A stretch of 64,000 bases of DNA from Vannielia litorea (GTDB taxonomy: Bacteria > Pseudomonadota > Alphaproteobacteria > Rhodobacterales > Rhodobacteraceae): assembly GCF_900142295.1 (NCBI RefSeq), contig NZ_FSRL01000002.1:372001-436000 (forward strand), written 5' to 3'. Shown in pieces: positions 58,148-64,000 of this stretch. Under the pieces are notes generated by a model. The model saw nothing but the letters and a program-made list of their open reading frames with translations, searched no databases and had not been told where the DNA came from. The position numbers were made by a program, and so were the translations under genes. Numbering within the stretch: position 1 is the stretch's first letter; every line of letters begins with the position of its first letter.

Positions 58148-58746
58148 GCCGGGCCCCCGTTGCGGGGCGCTGGCGCGCGGCCGAGAACCGGCGGCGTGTC
58201 GCACGCCGGCAGAGGGCCGTCATACGCGGCCTCGGGCACCACCTGGAAGGGCACGGAATAGAGCAGCTTTCCCTCCGCCTCTGCCTCCAGCCGCCACAGG
58301 CCGGGGGCGGCCTCGTGGGGCATGTCGAAGGTGTAGATATGGGTCATCGGGCTGCCTGCCGCAATGGAGGACGCGAAGGTTTGAACGGAGGTGCCGGTGC
58401 CCGCGAAGGGCGGGTGCAGGCTTCGGATGGTGACGGAAAGCGCCGGTGCGCCCTCCTGCGCCCAGGCGCGGACGCCGAAGCTGATGCCCAGCGCGGCGGG
58501 CACCACCCCGCCGGTGTCGAGGAACTGCGGCGCGCCGTCGAAGATGTCGACCCGACCGTTCTCGGTGCCCGGCGCGGCTTCGGAGCCGACGATGCGGAGC
58601 GGGCAGGCGAGGCCGTATTCGAGCGCGGCGATGCGGCTGTTGTCGAGGGTGACGCCCGCCTCGGCGGCGGCGGTGGCGGCGGACAGCAAGAGGGCGGCGA
58701 GGGCCAGCCCGGCCCGCACCGCCCCTGATCTGGCAAGGACCCGCAT
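58144..58746 (-). CDS. exported DUF3859-like protein, copy B
   Basis: A 200-residue secreted protein with a signal peptide (residues 1-28, ending TAAA). The mature domain has [27 protein letters not shown] (near 44-70), [38 protein letters not shown] (near 86-123) and [13 protein letters not shown] (near 165-177). It is the partner of copy A, with similar length and order of motifs. It starts 12 bases after the pckA stop, so it may be read from the pckA promoter. Function unknown. Confidence 0.75.
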   Translation of the reverse strand: MRVLARSGAVRAGLALAALLLSAATAAAEAGVTLDNSRIAALEYGLACPLRIVGSEAAPGTENGRVDIFDGAPQFLDTGGVVPAALGISFGVRAWAQEGAPALSVTIRSLHPPFAGTGTSVQTFASSIAAGSPMTHIYTFDMPHEAAPGLWRLEAEAEGKLLYSVPFQVVPEAAYDGPLPACDTPPVLGRAPAPRNGGPA

Positions 58747-58758
58747 CAGCGGCCCCTG

Positions 58759-60357
58759 TCAGCCAATGGCGACGGCTTTCACGTCGTCGTCGATATAGGG
58801 ATCATACTGGGCGAAGTTCTCGGCGAACATCTCCACGAGCTTCCTGGCCTGTGCGTCGTAGGCCTCCTTGTCGGCCCAGGTCGAGCGCGGGTCGAGCAGG
58901 GCGGCATCGACGCCGGCGACGGTCACCGGCACCTGGAAGCCGAAGTTCTCGTCCTTGCGGAAGGTGGCCTCGTGCAGCGAGCCGTCGAGCGCGGCGGTGA
59001 GCAGGGCGCGGGTGGCCTTGATCGGCATCCGGTTGCCGGTGCCGTAGGCGCCGCCGGTCCAGCCGGTGTTGACCAGCCAGCAGGTGGCGCCGTGGGTGTC
59101 TATCTTGGCGCGCAGCAGGTTTCCGTAGACCTCGGGGCGGCGCGGCATGAAGGGGGCGCCGAAGCAGGTGGAGAAGGTGGGCTCGGGCTCGGTCACGCCG
59201 CGCTCGGTGCCCGCCACCTTGGAGGTGAACCCGGAGAGGAAGTGATACATCGCCTGCGCGGGCGTCAGCCGGGCAATCGGGGGAAGCACCCCGAAGGCAT
59301 CGCAGGTGAGCATGATGATGTTCTTGGGGTGGCCGCCGAGGGCGCTTTGGGAGGCGTTGGAGATGTACTCCAGCGGGTAGGCGCAGCGCATGTTGGCGGT
59401 GAGGCTGTCATCGTCGAAGTCGAGCTCCTTGGTCTCGGGATCGTAGACCATGTTCTCGATGACGGTGCCGAACATCCGGGTGGTGGCGTAGATCTCGGGC
59501 TCGGCCTTGGGGCTGAGGTTGATCGTCTTCGCGTAGCAGCCGCCCTCGAAGTTGAAGGTGCCGCGATCCGACCAGCCGTGCTCGTCATCGCCGATCAGCA
59601 CGCGGTTGGGGTCGGCCGAAAGGGTTGTCTTGCCGGTGCCGGAGAGGCCGAAGAACACGGCGGCATCCACCGGGTTGCCCTCGGCGTGGTTGGCGGAGCA
59701 GTGCATCGGCATGATGCCGCGCTCGGGCAGGATGTAGTTGAGCAGGGTGAAGACGGATTTCTTGTTCTCGCCGGCATATTCGGTGCCGCCGATCAGGATC
59801 AGCTTCTTGTCGAGGTTCAGCGCGATCACGGTGTCGGAGCGGCAGTCGTGCCGGGCCGGGTCTGCCTTGAAGCTGGGGCAGTTGATCACGGTGTACTCGG
59901 GCACGAAGCTGTCGAGCTCCTCGCGGGCCGGGCGGCGCAGCATGTGGCGGATGAAGAGCGAGTGCCAGGCCAGCTCGGTGACCATGCGCACGTCGAGCCG
60001 CTGGGCCGGATCGGCCCCGCCGAAGAGATCCTGCACGAAGTAGTCGCGGCCCTTCATGTGCTCGAGCATGTCGGCGTGGAGCGCATCGAAGCCGGCCTCC
60101 GACATCGGGCGGTTGTTGTCCCACCAGATGGTGTTTTCGGTCGCCGCGGAGCGGACCACGTGCTTGTCCTTGGGAGACCGGCCGGTGAACTTGCCGGTGG
60201 TGCACAGAAACGCGCCGCCGATCCCCAGCTCACCCTCACCGCGCTTGATGGCCTCTTCGACGAGGACCGGCTCGATGAGGTTGTAATAGACGTTACCCAG
60301 GCCGTTAATTCCTTGATCTTCCAGGCGTTTGGCGGGGTTGACGCGTCCGATGGTCAT
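58759..60357 (-). CDS. pckA: ATP-dependent phosphoenolpyruvate carboxykinase
   Basis: A 532-residue enzyme converting oxaloacetate and ATP to phosphoenolpyruvate, CO2 and ADP, the entry step of gluconeogenesis. ATP site: [14 protein letters not shown] (near 235-248); metal and substrate motifs include [12 protein letters not shown] (near 257) and [14 protein letters not shown] (near 270); [17 protein letters not shown] (near 375) is typical. ATG 60357 starts the usual [16 protein letters not shown]. It diverges from chvI; in rhizobia pckA is next to, and controlled by, ChvG-ChvI, so that regulation is likely here too. Confidence 0.97.
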   Translation of the reverse strand: MTIGRVNPAKRLEDQGINGLGNVYYNLIEPVLVEEAIKRGEGELGIGGAFLCTTGKFTGRSPKDKHVVRSAATENTIWWDNNRPMSEAGFDALHADMLEHMKGRDYFVQDLFGGADPAQRLDVRMVTELAWHSLFIRHMLRRPAREELDSFVPEYTVINCPSFKADPARHDCRSDTVIALNLDKKLILIGGTEYAGENKKSVFTLLNYILPERGIMPMHCSANHAEGNPVDAAVFFGLSGTGKTTLSADPNRVLIGDDEHGWSDRGTFNFEGGCYAKTINLSPKAEPEIYATTRMFGTVIENMVYDPETKELDFDDDSLTANMRCAYPLEYISNASQSALGGHPKNIIMLTCDAFGVLPPIARLTPAQAMYHFLSGFTSKVAGTERGVTEPEPTFSTCFGAPFMPRRPEVYGNLLRAKIDTHGATCWLVNTGWTGGAYGTGNRMPIKATRALLTAALDGSLHEATFRKDENFGFQVPVTVAGVDAALLDPRSTWADKEAYDAQARKLVEMFAENFAQYDPYIDDDVKAVAIG

Positions 60358-60710
60358 CGCTGTTCCTTGCTCCTGAGGCAGGCTTCGATCTGGCTTTGGC
60401 TCCCGTCCGAGCGGGGCAGGAGCACCTCCCCGACCCGGGGGAAGTTCCGCCCCTATAACATGTCGTTTTTGCAATGAAACCGGCGCAGGCGCGGCGTTAG
60501 CGCAACCACCGGCAGTTTAACGCAAACATCCGCCCAGCGGAACGGATCGTGGCGGTGCAGTGATGCAAATTAGCCATTCGTTGGCACTTTTGCGGTTTAA
60601 ATCATCCCGCGGGCCTGCGCGATTCGCACTTAGTGGTTGATTCCAAAGGTCCGATTCGGGATGTTGAGGCAAAATAAGGCCAACGAGCAGTAACAATAAG
60701 GAATGCAGGC
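60358..60710. promoter_or_regulatory. 353-base divergent spacer between pckA and chvI
   Basis: No gene is seen. It holds the promoters of both genes. TTAGCGCAA (60497-60505) and TTAACGCAA (60517-60525) form a 20-base-spaced direct repeat, and TTTTGCGGTTTAAA (60587-60600) carries a similar sequence in inverse orientation. AAGGA at 60699-60703 is the chvI ribosome site. These repeats are candidates for the ChvI binding site. Confidence 0.5.
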
Positions 60711-61412
60711 ATGTCGAGAATTGCCCTGGTCGACGACGACCGTAATATCCTGACGTCGGTTTCGATGACTCTGGAGGCCGAGGGCTTCGAGGTCGAGACC
60801 TACAACGACGGACAGACCGCGCTGGATGCCTTCAACAAGAAGCTGCCCGACATGGCGGTGCTCGACATCAAGATGCCCCGCATGGACGGGATGGACCTGC
60901 TGCAGCGGCTTCGCCAGAAAACCACCATGCCGGTGATCTTTCTCACCTCCAAGGACGACGAGATCGACGAGGTCCTGGGCCTGCGCATGGGCGCCGACGA
61001 CTACGTGAAGAAGCCGTTCAGCCAGCGCCTGCTGGTGGAGCGCATCCGCGCGCTGCTGCGCCGGCAGGAAGTGATCGCCGGCGACGGCCCGACCGAGGCG
61101 GAGACCGCCCAGGTGATGGTGCGCGGCGAGCTGGTCATGGACCCGCTGCGCCACTCGGTGAGCTGGAAGGGCATGGACGTGTCGCTGACGGTGACCGAGT
61201 TCCTGCTGCTCCAGGCCCTCGCCCAGCGCCCCGGCTTCGTGAAGAGCCGCGACCAGCTCATGGACGTGGCCTATGACGACCAGGTCTACGTGGACGACCG
61301 CACCATCGACAGCCACATCAAGCGCCTGCGCAAGAAGATGCGGTCGGTCGACGACGAGTTCTCGGCGATCGAAACCCTCTACGGCATCGGGTATCGCTAC
61401 AACGAAGAGTGA
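60711..61412 (+). CDS. chvI: response regulator ChvI (OmpR family)
   Basis: A 233-residue OmpR-type regulator. Receiver domain: acid pocket VDDDRN (residues 7-12), phosphoacceptor D52 in [11 protein letters not shown], and T/K region [12 protein letters not shown] with the conserved lysine in DDYVKKPF (near 100). C-terminal winged-helix DNA-binding domain (about 130-230) with [30 protein letters not shown] and [16 protein letters not shown]. In Rhizobiales and relatives ChvI reacts to acid and envelope stress. It overlaps the possible early chvG GTG codon by three bases; chvG follows 26 bases later. Confidence 0.95.
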   Translation: MSRIALVDDDRNILTSVSMTLEAEGFEVETYNDGQTALDAFNKKLPDMAVLDIKMPRMDGMDLLQRLRQKTTMPVIFLTSKDDEIDEVLGLRMGADDYVKKPFSQRLLVERIRALLRRQEVIAGDGPTEAETAQVMVRGELVMDPLRHSVSWKGMDVSLTVTEFLLLQALAQRPGFVKSRDQLMDVAYDDQVYVDDRTIDSHIKRLRKKMRSVDDEFSAIETLYGIGYRYNEE

Positions 61413-61438
61413 GGCGACGCGGTCAGGAGGCGGCCCCC

Positions 61439-63127
61439 GTGCGGGACACAAGCCAGAGATACGAGGCCGATGTCGTTCTCGGTGAGGACTGGGAAAGCCC
61501 CCAGCACGCCGATCACGCCATGCGCGAAAACCGGGCGCGTCGGGGTTTCCTGACGCTCAACCGGTCGCCGCTTGCCCGCAAGATCATCACCTTCAACCTG
61601 CTCGGCCTGCTGCTGCTGGTCGCAGGCGTGTTCTACCTCAACCCGTTCCGCGACAGCCTGGCGCTGCAGCGGGAAGCCGGGCTTCAGGCCGAGGCGCAGC
61701 TCATCGCCGATGTCTTCGAGGTGCAGCTGACCGGCGCGCCCGTGGCGCTCGACGCCAGCGGCGTGGATGTGCAGTCGGTCGTGGACGGGCTCGACCTGTC
61801 GTCGGGCGTGGAGGTCTTTGTCTTCGGGCAGGAGGAGACGATCCTCGGCTCCACTCTGGGCCGCGAGGCCGAGAGCGCGGTGACCCAGGCGCAGAAGGAG
61901 CGCCGCACCGTCATCACCGATTTCCTCAACGCGATCTGGGAGGGCATGTCTTCGATCTTCTCGTCGCAGCGCGCCGACATTCCCGACGTGGACGCGGAGG
62001 GGCTGGCCCGCGCCATGGTGGCCGATGCCGCCACCGGCCGGACCACGGTGCGGACCGGCTCCAACGCGGCGGGCGGCACGATCTTTTCGGTCGCCACGCC
62101 GGTGATTGCCGGCAACCAGGTGGTGGGCGTGGTGGCGATCACCTCGGCCCGGGGCGAGATCGACACGCTGGTGCGCTCGGAGCGCGAGCAGGTGCTGCAG
62201 ATGTTCGTCATCGCCATCCTCGTCTCCATCGGCCTGTCTCTGCTGCTGGCCTCGACCATCGCCAACCCGATCGCCGACCTCGCCTCGGCCGCCGAGATCG
62301 GCCGCGAGCGCGGCGGGCAGAAAATGAGCCCCAACCGGGTGCGCATCCCCGACCTCACCGGCCGGCCCGACGAGATTGGCCGTCTCTCAGGCGCGCTGCG
62401 CGGCATGGTGGCGGCGCTATACGACCGGATCGACGCCAACGAGCAATTCGCCGCGGACGTCAGCCACGAGATCAAGAACCCGCTGGCCAGCCTGCGCTCT
62501 GCCGTCAGCTCGCTGCGGGTCGCCAAGCGCGACGACCAGCGCGCCAAGCTGCTCGACGTCATCGAGCATGACGTGCGCCGCCTCGACCGGCTGGTCAGCG
62601 ACATCTCCAACGCCTCCCGGCTCGACAGCGAGCTGGTGAAGGAGGAGGAAGACAACTTCGACCTGCTGCGGATGCTGGGCAACCTCACCGAGTATCTCGG
62701 CGGCGAGGCGCAGCGGAAGGGCGTGGAGTTCATCACCGACGTGCCGAAGCAGCCGATCCGGATCACCGGGCTGGAGGCGCGGCTGGCGCAGGTCTTCGTG
62801 AACCTGATCACCAACGCACTCTCGTTCTGCGAGGAGGGCGACGCGGTGCGCGTCTGGGTGCGCCGCCGCGAGAACCGCGTGCTGGTGGTGGTTGAGGACA
62901 CCGGCCCCGGCATCCCCGAGCAGGCGCTGACCAAGGTGTTCAACCGTTTCTACTCCGAGCGGCCCGAGGGGCAGTTTGGCGACCACTCCGGCCTCGGCCT
63001 TGCGATCTCCAAGCAGATCGTCGAGGCCCATGGCGGCGTGATCTGGGCCGAGAACATCCGGCCCACCCATGACGACATCACCTCCGAGCCGCTGGGCGCC
63101 CGCTTCGTGGTGGGCCTGCCCGTCTGA
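61439..63127 (+). CDS. chvG: sensor histidine kinase ChvG, GTG start
   Basis: A 562-residue membrane kinase, partner of ChvI. TM1 at about 48-68 (IITFNLLGLLLLVAGVFYL), a 185-residue periplasmic sensor region, TM2 at about 254-276, HAMP, the phosphoacceptor histidine H342 in DVSHEIKNPLASLRSAVSS, and an ATP domain with NLITNALSFCEEGD (near 457), DTGPGIP (near 487) and GLGLAISKQIVEAHGG (near 518). GTG 61439 has AGGAGG 8 bases upstream; a GTG at 61409 would overlap chvI but lacks such a site. In rhizobia the periplasmic part is restrained by ExoR, not seen here. Confidence 0.94.
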   Translation: MRDTSQRYEADVVLGEDWESPQHADHAMRENRARRGFLTLNRSPLARKIITFNLLGLLLLVAGVFYLNPFRDSLALQREAGLQAEAQLIADVFEVQLTGAPVALDASGVDVQSVVDGLDLSSGVEVFVFGQEETILGSTLGREAESAVTQAQKERRTVITDFLNAIWEGMSSIFSSQRADIPDVDAEGLARAMVADAATGRTTVRTGSNAAGGTIFSVATPVIAGNQVVGVVAITSARGEIDTLVRSEREQVLQMFVIAILVSIGLSLLLASTIANPIADLASAAEIGRERGGQKMSPNRVRIPDLTGRPDEIGRLSGALRGMVAALYDRIDANEQFAADVSHEIKNPLASLRSAVSSLRVAKRDDQRAKLLDVIEHDVRRLDRLVSDISNASRLDSELVKEEEDNFDLLRMLGNLTEYLGGEAQRKGVEFITDVPKQPIRITGLEARLAQVFVNLITNALSFCEEGDAVRVWVRRRENRVLVVVEDTGPGIPEQALTKVFNRFYSERPEGQFGDHSGLGLAISKQIVEAHGGVIWAENIRPTHDDITSEPLGARFVVGLPV

Positions 63128-63174
63128 CAGGCGTCACGCGGGGCCGGCCCGGAGGCCAGCGCAGGACAGACCCG

Positions 63175-63639
63175 ATGGCCGGGCCGCACAAGACCGACGA
63201 TCCCTTCTTTCACGCCACCGCCGTGGCCTTCGGGCGGCGCGGCGTGTTGATCCTCGGGCCCTCCGGCGCGGGCAAGTCGGCGCTGGCCGTCGAGCTGATC
63301 TCGCGCGGGGCGCGGCTGGTGGGGGACGACCGGGTGATGCTGTCGGGCGCAGGCGGCCTGCTGACCGCGCGCCCGCGCCCCGGCTTCGAGGGGCGCATCG
63401 AATGCCGCGGCGTGGGGCTGCTCACCGTGCCCTGGGTCGCGGAGGCCGAGATTGCCCTTGTGGTAGACGCCGGCCGCGAAGAGCGTGACAGGCTGCCGCC
63501 ACCGCGCGAAATTCTTCTGTTCGGATGCAGTCTGCCCTTGCTTCACCGCGCGGCGGGGGCGCAGTTTCCGGCAGCGGTGCAGCTGATGATGACCCGCGGC
63601 ACCCGAGACGAAGACCCGCAAGGCACCCCGCACCCGTGA
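63175..63639 (+). CDS. hprK: HPr kinase/phosphorylase, short alphaproteobacterial form
   Basis: A 154-residue kinase that acts on the PTS-Ntr protein NPr/HPr. It has only the catalytic half: Walker [15 protein letters not shown] (near 28-41), LVGDDRVML (near 50-58) with the HPrK loop, and [18 protein letters not shown] (near 70-87), the K/P signature. The N-terminal domain of Firmicute HprK is absent, as usual in alphaproteobacteria. AGGA precedes ATG by nine bases. Its stop overlaps the rapZ start (GTGA), so the two are coupled. In rhizobia the same chvI-chvG-hprK order links envelope sensing to the PTS-Ntr. Confidence 0.95.
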   Translation: MAGPHKTDDPFFHATAVAFGRRGVLILGPSGAGKSALAVELISRGARLVGDDRVMLSGAGGLLTARPRPGFEGRIECRGVGLLTVPWVAEAEIALVVDAGREERDRLPPPREILLFGCSLPLLHRAAGAQFPAAVQLMMTRGTRDEDPQGTPHP

Positions 63640-64000
63640 CCGAAACACCCGATCCTGACCTGCCGACCGGCACCCTGCCCCACGGCGCCGCCGTGCAGCG
63701 GGTGGTGCTGGTGACCGGCCCGGCGGGGGCCGGGCGCAGCACCGCGGTGCGGGTGCTGGAGGACCTCGGCTACGAGGCGATCGACAACCTGCCGCTCTCG
63801 CTGGTGCCGAGGCTGCTGGAGGGCGCGCCGCGCGGCGGGGCGCTGGCCCTGGGGATCGACAGCCGCAACCGCGAGTTCGACCCGCCGATGCTGCTGGAGC
63901 TGATCACCCGGCTCGACGCGCGGCCCGACGTTGCCCGCGAGGTGCTCTATCTCGATTGCGCGCCGGATGTGCTTCTGCGCCGCTACTCGGAGACCAGGCG
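63636..64000 (+). CDS. rapZ: RapZ-type RNase adapter / nucleotide-binding protein (3' end cut)
   Basis: A GTG-start frame running off the window (121 codons visible). The P-loop lies at [30 protein letters not shown] (near 25-54), which is the RapZ/YvcJ signature GxSGAGKS-x-A-x-x-x-LED-x-G-Y-x-x-DNLP in modified form (GRS in place of GKS). SRNREF (near 85) and [18 protein letters not shown] (near 105) follow. In enterics RapZ controls GlmS sRNA decay; in alphaproteobacteria the role is less clear. Overlap with hprK by four bases supports co-translation; ptsH-type genes probably follow beyond the edge. Confidence 0.9.
   Translation, partial: MTETPDPDLPTGTLPHGAAVQRVVLVTGPAGAGRSTAVRVLEDLGYEAIDNLPLSLVPRLLEGAPRGGALALGIDSRNREFDPPMLLELITRLDARPDVAREVLYLDCAPDVLLRRYSETR

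Overview
The window looks like a chromosomal segment of a Rhodobacteraceae (Roseobacter-group) alphaproteobacterium. The evidence is high GC with strong GC bias at third codon positions, an alphaproteobacterial-type truncated HPr kinase next to rapZ, a chvI/chvG pair divergent from ATP-dependent pckA, a DUF1491 gene between era and recO, a def-def-def-fmt cluster, and a split MnmC arrangement. No rRNA, tRNA, CRISPR array or insertion sequence was recognised. One AT-rich block (about 54.46-56.34 kb) stands out from the otherwise uniform composition.

Layout. 0-10.4 kb: mixed metabolism (DUF952 fragment, MFS carrier, secreted 5'-nucleotidase, GFA protein, DmdA/GcvT-like protein, YedK/HMCES peptidase, cupredoxin-like secreted protein, a GntR regulator divergent from a CYP116-like P450, aromatic aminotransferase). 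10.4-16.2 kb: a leftward run dapA-trmO-smpB-lysE-sseA-aminotransferase, with a soluble lytic transglycosylase diverging from dapA. 16.3-24.5 kb: DMT carrier, MnmD and a divergent MnmC-type oxidase, glutathionyl-hydroquinone reductase, three tandem deformylase genes followed by fmt, and a MalY-type lyase. 24.6-30.5 kb: ispH followed by a tightly packed set that holds a self-contained phospholipid module (acyltransferase, CDP-diacylglycerol synthase, small membrane protein, CDP-alcohol phosphatidyltransferase) and rnhA. 30.6-32.2 kb: small envelope proteins. 32.2-44.7 kb: the core cluster folK / rpoZ-rel-DUF2062-pdxJ / acpS-lepB-lepB2-rnc-EEP-era-DUF1491-recO, interrupted by a LysR regulator and a tiny divergent gene.

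44.8-54.4 kb: NYN-domain protein, a probable methylsuccinyl-CoA dehydrogenase, a TauE/SafE exporter, a PAS-HWE histidine kinase, and a valine-degradation operon (isobutyryl-CoA dehydrogenase, 3-hydroxyisobutyryl-CoA hydrolase, mmsB) headed by a perfect operator-like palindrome. A short, broken copy of the dehydrogenase start together with its palindrome lies 2 kb away, right beside the AT-rich block. 54.5-56.3 kb: that block carries one large gene, an AIPR-family (abortive infection) protein with a nuclease-like N-terminus; it is the best candidate for a defence function here. 56.3-64 kb: glutamate-cysteine ligase-like enzyme, two tandem DUF3859 secreted proteins, pckA, then the divergent chvI-chvG-hprK-rapZ regulatory operon, cut by the window edge.

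Many neighbours overlap by 1 or 4 bases (ATGA, TGATG, GTGA, TTGA), so translational coupling is common. All functions are inferred from sequence reading; no database search was run.
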